A DNA stretch of 64,000 nt, from the NCBI GenBank assembly GCA_017457955.1, contig JAFTGL010000014.1, positions 1 through 64,000 on the forward strand, written 5' to 3'. Below, piece after piece: positions 56,766 to 64,000 of this stretch. Made by a program: the position numbers and the translations under genes. The notes beneath the pieces were generated by a model, which was given only the letters and a program-made list of their open reading frames with translations, made no database searches and was not told the DNA's origin. The stretch comes from Ruminococcus sp. Lineage in GTDB: Bacteria; Bacillota; Clostridia; Oscillospirales; Acutalibacteraceae. Numbering within the stretch: position 1 is the first letter of the stretch; every line of letters starts with the position of its first letter.

Positions 56766-57620
56766 ATGGCTGTTTTCAGAGTTGAAAAAACAAGAGACTT
56801 TACTGTCATGAGCAACCACCATTTAAGAAATCCGCGCCTGTCCCTGAAAGCAAAGGGTCTGATGTCCCTCATGCTTTCGCTGCCTGAGGATTGGGACTAT
56901 ACCACAAAAGGTCTCGCCTATATCTGTAAAGACGGGATCGACGCAATCTCGACAACATTGCGCGAGCTGGAAGATCAGGGCTACCTTACCCGTGAACGTG
57001 TCAGAATGTCAAACGGTCGTCTCGGCACGGTTGAATATACGATTCATGAACAACCGCAAAAGCCCATTACAGAGCCATTTCCACCTAAACGGGAAAATCC
57101 AGTACAGGTAAATCCAGTACAGGTTTTCCCTGATCAGGTTTTTCCTGAACAGGACTTTCCTGAACAGGAAAATCCCGCACAATTAAATAAAGATATACAA
57201 AGTACGGATAGATCAAATAAAGATAAATCAACAGACAAGAGAGACAAGACGCGCGTGCGCGAGTACCGCGAACTGATCAAGGACAATATCGAGTACGATA
57301 TCCTCGTTGAGCGCTACGGCGCCGAAAAGCTGGACGCTCTTGTTGAGCTTATGCTGGAGGCTATTATCTCGGATCATCCCTATTGTGTGATCTCGTCGGA
57401 GAAATTGCCTCGCGATTTGGTCAGATCTCAATTATTGAAAATTGATTCTTCGCATATCGAGTTTGTCTTAGGCGAGTTGAACGAAACGACAAGCAAGGTC
57501 GGCAATACAAGGGCTTATGTCCTCTCAGCGTTGTTTAACGCACCTACGAACATGGATAATCACTATCAATTTGAGGTCAATCACGATTATCCTATGCACC
57601 GACGACGCCGTAAGGCGTGA
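56766..57620 (+). CDS. DUF6017 replication-initiator-like protein
   Basis: A 284-residue protein. The first 95 residues form a winged helix-turn-helix like RepA N-domains: LSLKAKGLMSLMLSLPEDWD, GIDAISTTLRELEDQGYL. A low-complexity linker (about 105-140) has five-residue repeats of the NPVQV/FPEQD type, encoded by imperfect 15-base tandem units at 57090-57180. The C-terminal 125 residues match DUF6017 (REYRELIKDNIEYDIL, LDALVELMLEAI, SSHIEFVLGEL, YVLSALFNAP). Such proteins occur in ICEs and plasmids of gut Clostridia next to DUF3991/Toprim genes, where they likely help element replication. ATG 56766 follows GAAGGAG. Confidence 0.85.
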   Translation: MAVFRVEKTRDFTVMSNHHLRNPRLSLKAKGLMSLMLSLPEDWDYTTKGLAYICKDGIDAISTTLRELEDQGYLTRERVRMSNGRLGTVEYTIHEQPQKPITEPFPPKRENPVQVNPVQVFPDQVFPEQDFPEQENPAQLNKDIQSTDRSNKDKSTDKRDKTRVREYRELIKDNIEYDILVERYGAEKLDALVELMLEAIISDHPYCVISSEKLPRDLVRSQLLKIDSSHIEFVLGELNETTSKVGNTRAYVLSALFNAPTNMDNHYQFEVNHDYPMHRRRRKA

Positions 57621-57650
57621 GGATATATTTTCAAGTTCAGATAAGGAAGG

Positions 57651-58649
57651 ATGATAAAGACCTATGTAACAGACGAACAAATCAAACAGGCGCGGGACGC
57701 GGATCTGTTTGCCTATTTGCAGACTTGCGAGCCCGGCGTATTGAAGCGTGACGGTCCGAATTACCGTCACCGCGAGCATGACAGCCTCGTCTATGTATCC
57801 AACCGCCGCTTTTGGTATTGGAACAGTCGAGGCAAACGGATCAACGCCCTGGACTATCTGATGGAGATCCGAGGTTACGGCTTTACCGAGGCGGTGACAC
57901 GCTTGACCGGCGAGGCTGTGCCGAGAGCGTCCCCTATCCATCCGCAGGAGCAGCCGAAGCCGCGCAGACCGGCAAAGTTATTTTTACCGTGGCCGAAGAA
58001 ATGCGCGACCGGATTGTTTACTTATCTGCGAAAACGCGGGATCAGCGCGAGCGTGATCGAGCGGTGTATCAGTCTGGGGTTATTGTATCAGGGCAGCTAT
58101 AAGCCGAAGAAGGACGAGCCGAAATACATACCGGTCTGTGTCTTTACCGGCACGGATGAAACCGGCAAGGTGAGGTTCGCTTGTATGCGCGGAATCTATG
58201 AAACGCTGAAAAAAGACGTCTACGGCAGCGATAAGGCATACAGCTTTTGTCTGCCGCCCGAGCAAGCTCACAGCAGTCAGGTTGCCGTCTTTGAGGCGCC
58301 GATCGACGCGCTCTCTCATGCGACCATACAGGAACTTGACGGCTGGCAGTGGAACGGCTACCGTCTATCGCTCGGCGGGACTTCTCCCGTTGCGCTGATC
58401 GCTTTTTTGGAGCGCCACCCGGAGATCCGTCGGGTAACGCTTCACATGGATAACGATTTAGGGGGATTGAAAAATGCCCGAAAGATCAGAGATATGCTGC
58501 GTGCCGATCCGAAGTACAAGCATATCCGCGTCGGGATCAATCCTCCCCACCAGGGTAAGGACTATAACGAAATGCTGCAAATCAAATTACAGCAAATCGT
58601 ACAAGGAAAGCAACGCCACCGCGAAAAGCGTGTGGCTGTTTCAATTTAG
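57651..58649 (+). CDS. DUF3991 and Toprim domain protein, primase-like
   Basis: A 332-residue protein. Residues 1-80 resemble the zinc-less CHC2-like N-part of mobile-element primases (LKRDGPNYRHREHDSLVY, NRRFWYWNSRGK); 115-190 is DUF3991 (RGISASVIERCISLGLLYQG); and 205-315 is a Toprim domain with VFEAPIDALS (metal-binding Glu) and LHMDNDLGG (the DxD). It should act in priming or DNA processing during transfer or replication of the element. The ATG follows AAGGAAGG with little spacing. It is located where this family usually sits in ICEs, after the replication-initiator-like gene. Confidence 0.88.
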   Translation: MIKTYVTDEQIKQARDADLFAYLQTCEPGVLKRDGPNYRHREHDSLVYVSNRRFWYWNSRGKRINALDYLMEIRGYGFTEAVTRLTGEAVPRASPIHPQEQPKPRRPAKLFLPWPKKCATGLFTYLRKRGISASVIERCISLGLLYQGSYKPKKDEPKYIPVCVFTGTDETGKVRFACMRGIYETLKKDVYGSDKAYSFCLPPEQAHSSQVAVFEAPIDALSHATIQELDGWQWNGYRLSLGGTSPVALIAFLERHPEIRRVTLHMDNDLGGLKNARKIRDMLRADPKYKHIRVGINPPHQGKDYNEMLQIKLQQIVQGKQRHREKRVAVSI

Positions 58650-58658
58650 GAGGAAAGA

Positions 58659-58931
58659 ATGAAGCAAAAAGGAAATGTGGTAAAGATCATTGCAAGCGCG
58701 GCGAAGAATCCGAATATCAAGCCCGCCGCGATCCGTGAACTGATGAAGAAGCTGGATATGAACGAAAAGGGCTTTGCGGTCATCATGAATGTCACCGTCG
58801 ATACTGTGCGGCTCTGGACTGCCGGCGCGGTCAAGCCCTGCGGTACGGCTATGCGTATCATGCAGATACTCAACGCCTGTCCCGAGGTCGTCAACAGCGT
58901 TTTCTCAGTGACGGAGGACATTCATGCCTGA
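58659..58931 (+). CDS. Small helix-turn-helix DNA-binding protein
   Basis: A 90-residue protein with an XRE-type helix-turn-helix: residues 35-60 (KLDMNEKGFAVIMNVTVDTV then RLWTAGAVKPCGTAMR) show the Q/N...V..TV..W pattern of antitoxin-like regulators such as HigA or NadS. No toxin partner is next to it; the following gene overlaps its end by eight bases. It may regulate the element or act as an accessory to the LPD1 protein. AGGAGG precedes the ATG. Confidence 0.75.
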   Translation: MKQKGNVVKIIASAAKNPNIKPAAIRELMKKLDMNEKGFAVIMNVTVDTVRLWTAGAVKPCGTAMRIMQILNACPEVVNSVFSVTEDIHA

Positions 58932-60936
58932 ACGTCCTTTACATGAGGACTTCGGCGAAAAGATCGGCGGTGCAAAAAAAGACCTTTGGAGATCCCGGGG
59001 GCTTTACGCCGACGATCTGGATGAAATGAACGGCCGCGAGGCTGATAAGTACGTTACAAAAGATAACGTCTGGAAAAAGCCTGATTATCAGGCGCTGCAC
59101 GACGACGGCGTTCCGGTCGATGTCGTGTACTTTATCAAAAAGGTTCGTGACAGTCTGAATGTCAGACCTGTCATTTACCGCAATTACTCTCCCGAGGAAC
59201 GGAAACAGGTTCAGAAACGGTATATTAATACCGTCCGTCAGTTGCAGGCGGCCATGGAGAAGGTTCGATCTATCGATGACGCTATGCAGGCGTTTGACCG
59301 TTTCTATATCGACAATGGATATTTGAAACCGAGCACGGATTCATACGGCAGAAATTCGTTTGAAAGAACAAGCGAGTATTCTTTCAATCCTGCCTTATCC
59401 TCAAAGCTGTTCTCGACGCTGAGGGTGACGTCGGAATCTAACTTCCGTTATGATTTCACATCAAAAGCGAAAAGAGATCAGTTCCTCGTTCCGAAGGATC
59501 AGAAGATACCGCGCGGGTACGATGTACACCTCTATGACGGCAAAGGCTATTCTCGCAGGGATGACTGGCAGGCTGACACCTACTTTGTCACAAAGGGACA
59601 TTCCATCTTGCAGACAAATATCGCCACCCGTGAAGAAGCGATCCGCTGGGCGCAGGATCATGCGAAAAGCAAAACGAAAGTCGGCAAACGGCGCTTTGTC
59701 CCTCCGCAGTTGGAGCATATCAACCGAACAGGTCCCGATTACCGCAACGGTCAGGATATTGTCGGACAGCATTATCTCGATACCTTCGGTTTTCGCGGCG
59801 GCGAGTTCGGCAACTGGCTGAATCAGCTCGACCGTCAGGCGTCCCTGAATATGGGCTTTGAGGCTTTGAAGGATCTTGCAACAGCGCTGCATATCTCAGA
59901 CAAGGATATTGCTTTTGCCGGTACGCTGGCGATCGCGTTTGGCGCTCGCGGCAGCGGCAACGCGGCAGCGCACTATGAACCGCTGCGCAAGGTCATCAAT
60001 CTGACCAAAATGCACGGTGCCGGCGCTCTCGCCCATGAATGGTGGCACGGCCTTGACGATTACCTCGGCGGAGTGAAAGGCACCGGCGGTATGCTTTCCG
60101 ATAACGCACGATACTATGAGCCGATGAAACGGCTGGTTGATACGATCAAGTTCAAGTCTGAAACGCCTGAACAGGCGAAGGCTCGTGTTGAACAATCCAA
60201 TGCGCGGCAGAGAAAATCAGCCGAGGCATGGGTCGATTCCGTGATGAAAAGCACGGTCTACCATACCGACGAACCGATCATCATTGAGCGGTATGAGGCG
60301 CTGAAAGCTGACTTTTTGAAAGGCGTACCGGATACCGTTTTCAAGCTGAGTGTTCTGAAAAAAGAGATCACCGGGCATGTCATTCCGAAAAGCACCTGTC
60401 AGGATCTTGAAGTTCAGGAATACATCATGCACAGGATTCAGAATCAGGGCGAACCGACGCCGCAGCGCATCGAGACGGATTACTACAAAAGCTCTCAAAA
60501 GATGGGCAGCAGCACCGAGAAGGACGGCGGCTATTGGGACAGCGCGGTTGAAATGACAGCGCGTGCATTTGCCTGTTATGTCAAGGACAGGCTGCCGTAT
60601 CAGTCAGACTATCTTGTCGGTCACGCTGAGAGCTGCGTTGGACTGTACACCAACAAAGACGGCAGCACCGAGGTCGTCAGGGCTTACCCGCAGGGTGAAG
60701 AACGCAAGGCAATCAACGCCGCGTTTGACAATCTGATCGCCGAGCTGAAAAAGGAGCTGGTATTTACTCATACCGAAGAAGTGCCCTCCCTGCCTCTGCC
60801 TAAGGAGCAGTCGCCGCAGCAGCTATCTATTCTTGATGATGAAAAGCCGTCTGTACTCGGTCAGCTCGCCGCGGCGAAGATCGCGCAGAAAGCCGCGCCC
60901 CACTCACCGAAAAAGGATCATGAACAGTCGTTGTAG
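58924..60936 (+). CDS. LPD1-type large polyvalent protein with HEXXH motif
   Basis: A 670-residue cytoplasmic protein without signal peptide or membrane segments. Residues about 185-250 look like an LPD-type domain (YDVHLYDGKGYSRRDDW), and 255-430 like LPD1: QHYLDTFGFRGGEFGNWLN, FGARGSGNAAAHYEP, then AHEWWHGLDDYLGG. HEWWH is a zincin-type HEXXH motif with a following Asp, so peptidase activity is plausible. A conserved MTARAFACYVKD block (about residue 545) and a Lys/Gln-rich tail follow. These polyvalent proteins are carried by conjugative elements and are thought to travel with DNA and counter recipient defences. The ATG overlaps the HTH gene by eight bases. Confidence 0.82.
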   Translation: MPERPLHEDFGEKIGGAKKDLWRSRGLYADDLDEMNGREADKYVTKDNVWKKPDYQALHDDGVPVDVVYFIKKVRDSLNVRPVIYRNYSPEERKQVQKRYINTVRQLQAAMEKVRSIDDAMQAFDRFYIDNGYLKPSTDSYGRNSFERTSEYSFNPALSSKLFSTLRVTSESNFRYDFTSKAKRDQFLVPKDQKIPRGYDVHLYDGKGYSRRDDWQADTYFVTKGHSILQTNIATREEAIRWAQDHAKSKTKVGKRRFVPPQLEHINRTGPDYRNGQDIVGQHYLDTFGFRGGEFGNWLNQLDRQASLNMGFEALKDLATALHISDKDIAFAGTLAIAFGARGSGNAAAHYEPLRKVINLTKMHGAGALAHEWWHGLDDYLGGVKGTGGMLSDNARYYEPMKRLVDTIKFKSETPEQAKARVEQSNARQRKSAEAWVDSVMKSTVYHTDEPIIIERYEALKADFLKGVPDTVFKLSVLKKEITGHVIPKSTCQDLEVQEYIMHRIQNQGEPTPQRIETDYYKSSQKMGSSTEKDGGYWDSAVEMTARAFACYVKDRLPYQSDYLVGHAESCVGLYTNKDGSTEVVRAYPQGEERKAINAAFDNLIAELKKELVFTHTEEVPSLPLPKEQSPQQLSILDDEKPSVLGQLAAAKIAQKAAPHSPKKDHEQSL

Positions 60937-60947
60937 GGGGTGATTTT

Positions 60948-61703
60948 ATAGACGATGAAAAGAAATATGAGATAGTTGAGGATGATCTGTTTCTTCCCGG
61001 TTGCCGTGTCAAGCTGGAACACAATCTGTATTTGCATGAATTTGACATTACAGATTTATTGCGGAAAAGTCCTGAGGAAGTCCGAGCTTTATATGATCAG
61101 AGCTTTAAGAAGGAAGAAAACATGTATGAGATTCTTCAATCCGGCATGAAGGTGTGGGAAAAGGACGCAATAGAAACACGGCGACTGCAATTAGCGCTGA
61201 ATTATCTCGAGATCGCTCCCGTACAGCATACCGGCAATCAGTGGGTCAAGGATGATAAAGGAAACCGAACGATCAGTAACATGGTGTATAAGATGACCTG
61301 CAGCATAACTGAAAATACCCGTTGGAATTTGTGGAGCAGTAACGCTCTCAACAAACGCTGGCATGTTGAATGGCAGGTCATTTTCAACACTCCGAAACCG
61401 CACCATTATATTGTGATCGCCGGAAAGGAGCGCAAGTATTCTGATCGGTATGACGCGGAGAATTATCTGAACGGTCGTCTCCGCGCCTTTGCTAAGTATT
61501 TTCAGGAGATCTCACCGCCTGTGCCGAAGGAGTATGAATACGCTTTTTCGGAAAGCGGAAAGCTGTTGCCCGGTTATCATGTGGAGAGTGAGGAACCAAA
61601 ACAGGATAAGGATTCCGTTCTCGGAAAGCTCAGTGAGGCAAAATCGCAGCAGAAGGCCACTCCGGCTACTCCTTCTAAAAAGAAAACGGAGCCGGAAATA
61701 TGA
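60948..61703 (+). CDS. Unknown mobile-region protein, paralogue 1 (start uncertain)
   Basis: About 220-250 residues; I do not recognise the family, but the product is paralogous to the gene at 61717. Shared text: YEIVEDDLFLPGCRVKLEH versus YYGVFDYGDRLEPGIELKIE; HTGNQWVKD versus HTSNQWVHE; TISNMVYKM versus TISNKVYQM; FQEISPPVPKEY versus FTEISPPVPPEY. That similarity begins well upstream of the first conventional start (TTG 61032), and the only codon suitably placed after AGGGGGTGA is ATA at 60948. Either ATA initiates or the protein starts short. Tail is Lys-rich and ends like its neighbour, SVLGKLSEAK. Cytoplasmic; role unknown. Confidence 0.65.
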   Translation: MDDEKKYEIVEDDLFLPGCRVKLEHNLYLHEFDITDLLRKSPEEVRALYDQSFKKEENMYEILQSGMKVWEKDAIETRRLQLALNYLEIAPVQHTGNQWVKDDKGNRTISNMVYKMTCSITENTRWNLWSSNALNKRWHVEWQVIFNTPKPHHYIVIAGKERKYSDRYDAENYLNGRLRAFAKYFQEISPPVPKEYEYAFSESGKLLPGYHVESEEPKQDKDSVLGKLSEAKSQQKATPATPSKKKTEPEI

Positions 61704-61716
61704 ATGACAGGAGGAA

Positions 61717-62556
61717 ATGTTGAGGAAAGAAAAGTATTACGGCGTGTTTGACTACGGTGATCGACTTGAACCCGGCATAGAACTGAAAATCGAGCATACC
61801 GTTGTGGAGGGTTATGACGATAACACTCTGGATTTGGCGCCTGTTATCGCATTAGGGTCAGACGATCTGGCAAAAGCAAGAGACAAGAGCGTTGAAACTG
61901 AACAAGCCCTTTTTGAAAAAATCAGAGCTTCGGTTCGTGAGTGGGAGCGTCAGGCGGCGGTTACGAAAACCTATAACCGTGCGCTCGAATATCTCAATAC
62001 TCCGGCAGCCGAACATACTTCAAATCAATGGGTACATGAGAATTATCATGACCGCGATACCATCAGTAACAAGGTGTATCAAATGAGCGTGTCTGTTTGG
62101 GAAGATACCAAATATGACAGAGCGTCCGGACAGTCGGTACCGATCGCATGGTATGTGACATGGGATGTGCGCACCAATGCTCCGACACGAGGCTATAATG
62201 TTGAGATTGCCGGTCAGAATAGAAAACGCTATACCGACAAAGCAGCGGCGCAAAAATACATCGAGGGACGTAAAAAGGCGTTTGCGCATCTCTTCACAGA
62301 AATATCGCCGCCTGTTCCTCCCGAATATGCTCGACCTTTTATGGTCAACGGCGTTCTGTTGCCCGGCTATACGATACAGGGGCAGGAACCGTCGGTATCC
62401 ACCAAAACAGCCGACGAGATCATCAATGAGATCCTCGGTGTAGAATCTGTCACTAAGGACAAAAAGCCCTCCGTGCTGAAAAAGCTCGCTGAGGGTAACA
62501 AAGGAAAAACGGCGTCGGCAAGGGGCGCGGATAAGAAGGAGGAACAGAGCTTATAA
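61717..62556 (+). CDS. Unknown mobile-region protein, paralogue 2
   Basis: A 279-residue soluble protein paralogous to the one before it, with the conserved blocks HTSNQWVHE, DTISNKVYQMSVSVWEDTKY, WYVTWDVRTN, YNVEIAGQNRKRY and SPPVPPEYARPF. The N-terminal 90 residues include a charged helix (KARDKSVETEQALFEKI). AGGAGG lies a few bases before the ATG. Its C-terminal text PSVLKKLAEGNK also recurs at the ends of the LPD1 protein (PSVLGQLAAAK) and paralogue 1 (SVLGKLSEAK), suggesting a common C-terminal tag across three neighbouring proteins. No known function. Confidence 0.75.
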   Translation: MLRKEKYYGVFDYGDRLEPGIELKIEHTVVEGYDDNTLDLAPVIALGSDDLAKARDKSVETEQALFEKIRASVREWERQAAVTKTYNRALEYLNTPAAEHTSNQWVHENYHDRDTISNKVYQMSVSVWEDTKYDRASGQSVPIAWYVTWDVRTNAPTRGYNVEIAGQNRKRYTDKAAAQKYIEGRKKAFAHLFTEISPPVPPEYARPFMVNGVLLPGYTIQGQEPSVSTKTADEIINEILGVESVTKDKKPSVLKKLAEGNKGKTASARGADKKEEQSL

Positions 62557-62564
62557 AGGTTTTA

Positions 62565-62963
62565 ATGGTGGAGCCGGGCAAGGTTCCATACGAAACTGAG
62601 GTTGAGAGCGGGTATAAGAACATTCTGAAAGCTCTCGACTGCGATATTTTTCAGGCGACCTATCCGTTTGAGGATATGGTCGCTGTTTTATGTGATGACG
62701 AGGGCAAAATCAACGGCTCGACGCCGAACCGTGCTTTGTATGACGCTGACGGTGAGATGTACGACATCATTCATGGCAAGTTTATGGTCGTCGGTCTTGG
62801 AGAGGAAGATTTCACAGATCTATCTCCCGAGCTGATGGAGAAGTTCAAGGAGCGATTCAAGCACCCGGAATCATTCATGCAGCTTTGCGGCAGGGTCGTC
62901 GCGATCAAGGAGCCGATACCCGGTGAAAAAGCGCCCGGTAAGGCTCAGGGTCAAGAGTTATGA
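62565..62963 (+). CDS. DUF3846 domain protein
   Basis: A 132-residue cytoplasmic protein of the DUF3846 family common in phages and ICEs: VEPGKVPYETEV, IFQATYPFEDMVAVLCDDEG, TPNRALYDADGEMYDIIHG and FMVVGLGEEDF are typical. Homologues usually begin with IKVLxVEPG. Here those four residues are encoded just upstream (62553-62564), starting at an ATA codon overlapping the previous stop, ten bases after AGGAGG; ATG 62565 is the conservative start and has AAAGG five bases before it. The function of the family is unknown. It overlaps the next gene by four bases. Confidence 0.82.
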   Translation: MVEPGKVPYETEVESGYKNILKALDCDIFQATYPFEDMVAVLCDDEGKINGSTPNRALYDADGEMYDIIHGKFMVVGLGEEDFTDLSPELMEKFKERFKHPESFMQLCGRVVAIKEPIPGEKAPGKAQGQEL

Positions 62964-63760
62964 TGTGGGCGGCGACGAAAGGCGCTTATCTGCTCACGGT
63001 GCAGCTGGACGACTTCTTTCCCAATCCGCGGCGTGAGGACGAAAACTTCGGTTCGATGATCTGCTTTCACCGTCGTTATCAATTAGGCGACGAGCATGAT
63101 TACAGTAATTCTGACGATTTGATCAAGGATCTGTATATCAAGGCGGCCGGCGGCGGAGATCGCGGCGAGCAAAAGTACGAGGATCTGACAGAAAAGTATG
63201 ACGTCTGGCCTTTGAGCTCGCAGCGGATACAGGAGTTGAATCAAGCGCTGATGTCGCAGATCGAAAAAATGTATGTTGTTCTGCCTGTCTATCTGCTCGA
63301 TCACAGCGGACTTGCTATGAGTACAACGGACTTTAATGATTGCTGGGACAGCGGACAGGTCGGTATCATCTTTGTCTCCAACGATAAGATCAAAGAAGAA
63401 TACGAGGTCGGTTCTATTGAGCCGGTGCTCCGCTTGCAAGTCGAGGAACGGCTGAAAGGTGAAGTTGCCGAGTATGACGCTTTTCTGCGCGGCGAGTGCT
63501 ATTGCTATGAGTTGTATGAGGACGGCGAGTTGGTACATAGCTGCGGCGGATTTATCGGAGCTTTTGATAAAGCTGTCAAGGATATGATTGAGTATCTTCC
63601 CGATGACTGTGCCGGAATGGTGGATGATCTGGTTGAGACAAACGATTCACCCTCTATGGTTCAGACGCTTTTGCAGCACGCACGGATTCAGGTGGATCAG
63701 GCAGCGAAGGATCGTGAACATCAGTCGCGGCAGAAGTCTCTTGATCCAGTTTTGAGTTGA
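62960..63760 (+). CDS. Phage/ICE family protein of unknown function
   Basis: A 266-residue soluble protein. It has the recurrent text of a family widespread in phages and conjugative elements of Firmicutes: MICFHRRYQLGDEHDY, LPVYLLDHSGLAMSTTDFND, CWDSGQVGIIFVSNDKIKEE and a final GECYCYELYEDGELVHSCGG. Conserved aromatic and His residues hint at an enzyme or ligand-binding fold, but I know of no proven role. The ATG overlaps the DUF3846 stop (TTATGATG). It is the last complete gene before the group II intron. Confidence 0.8.
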   Translation: MMWAATKGAYLLTVQLDDFFPNPRREDENFGSMICFHRRYQLGDEHDYSNSDDLIKDLYIKAAGGGDRGEQKYEDLTEKYDVWPLSSQRIQELNQALMSQIEKMYVVLPVYLLDHSGLAMSTTDFNDCWDSGQVGIIFVSNDKIKEEYEVGSIEPVLRLQVEERLKGEVAEYDAFLRGECYCYELYEDGELVHSCGGFIGAFDKAVKDMIEYLPDDCAGMVDDLVETNDSPSMVQTLLQHARIQVDQAAKDREHQSRQKSLDPVLS

Positions 63761-63818
63761 TTATTATAGACAAAGGAGCTGTTGATATGATATAATTATA
63801 ATTAAATAAATCGGAATT

Positions 63819-64000
63819 GTGCGCCCAGACGAAGGGCGGATAGTCTAACAGGTGAGAAGCCTGTACGGAAAGGTCTAACCAACCACCGTTAGCGAGACTT
63901 GTGCTGTAAACAGTAATGGGTACAGTAAAGCGTAGACAGCGAGGAAGTGGGGTTACAGGGTGATGGAGCCTCGAAATTTTATTAATTTGGAGGGCTGACG
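63819..64000 (+). mobile_element. Group II intron, 5' part of ribozyme
   Basis: From GTGCGCCCAGACGAAGGGCG at 63819 the sequence has the conserved 5' end and domain I text of bacterial group II introns, including AACAGGTGAGAAGCCTGTACG, AACCACCGTTAGCGAGACTT and the long helix with GGGTACAGTAAAGCG. It runs off the window before any reverse transcriptase frame. It interrupts the element soon after AAAGGAGCTGTTGATATG at 63773-63790, possibly the beginning of another gene. Confidence 0.85.

Noticed and set aside
57079..57190. CRISPR array
   Set aside because: The repeats are 15 bases, in frame, without spacers and encode a protein linker.

Overview
The window looks like chromosome of a Gram-positive gut Clostridia, most likely a Ruminococcus-like member of the Oscillospiraceae. 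Supporting this by inspection: sortases and LPXTG-type pilins, lipoboxes, AGGAGG-type ribosome binding sites, dockerin type I fragments, starch-binding modules, abundant cyclic di-GMP proteins and about half G+C. No rRNA, tRNA or CRISPR array was seen.

1-6.7 kb is an iron uptake locus with the gene content of the Ftr1/P19 systems: FTR1 permease (cut by the window start), P19/Tp34-like lipoprotein, DUF2318 Fe-S membrane protein, two FtsX-like permeases, an ATPase and an FMN-binding lipoprotein. A pair of DtxR/IdeR-like inverted repeats sits just after the -10 box of the second transcription unit. 6.8-10.1 kb is a fumarate reductase-type operon (unknown anchored protein, membrane subunit, flavoprotein, Fe-S subunit). 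10.2-13 kb has two gene remnants and a two-component pair whose regulator is an XRE helix-turn-helix fused in front of a receiver domain.

13-20.1 kb is a cyclic di-GMP island: an EAL protein with a degenerate GGDEF, an HD-GYP protein, a membrane diguanylate cyclase and a decayed second cyclase. It ends at a GEMM-I (c-di-GMP-I) riboswitch with its own terminator at 20.18-20.3 kb, preceding a secreted beta-helix-like repeat protein. From 22.5 to 35.7 kb runs an apparent eight-gene operon: lipoprotein, small coiled coil, 7TM protein with degenerate HD-GYP, three related large proteins with a glycoside-hydrolase-like core, a HEAT-repeat protein and a processive GT2 glycosyltransferase. I read it as a candidate undescribed c-di-GMP-linked exopolysaccharide system; one of the three hydrolase-like proteins has lost both candidate catalytic acids.

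36.2-55.3 kb is a large sortase-pilus locus: four tandem class C-like sortases, a 3416-residue LPLTG adhesin and two LPTTG major pilins. The adhesin carries X25-like and CBM26-like modules, suggesting a pilus that binds starch.

55.5 kb to the end is the edge of an integrative element: a tyrosine integrase C-terminal remnant, DUF6017 replication-initiator-like, DUF3991/Toprim, HTH, LPD1-type, a pair of paralogous unknowns, DUF3846 and a phage/ICE family protein, then the 5' end of a group II intron that runs off the window.
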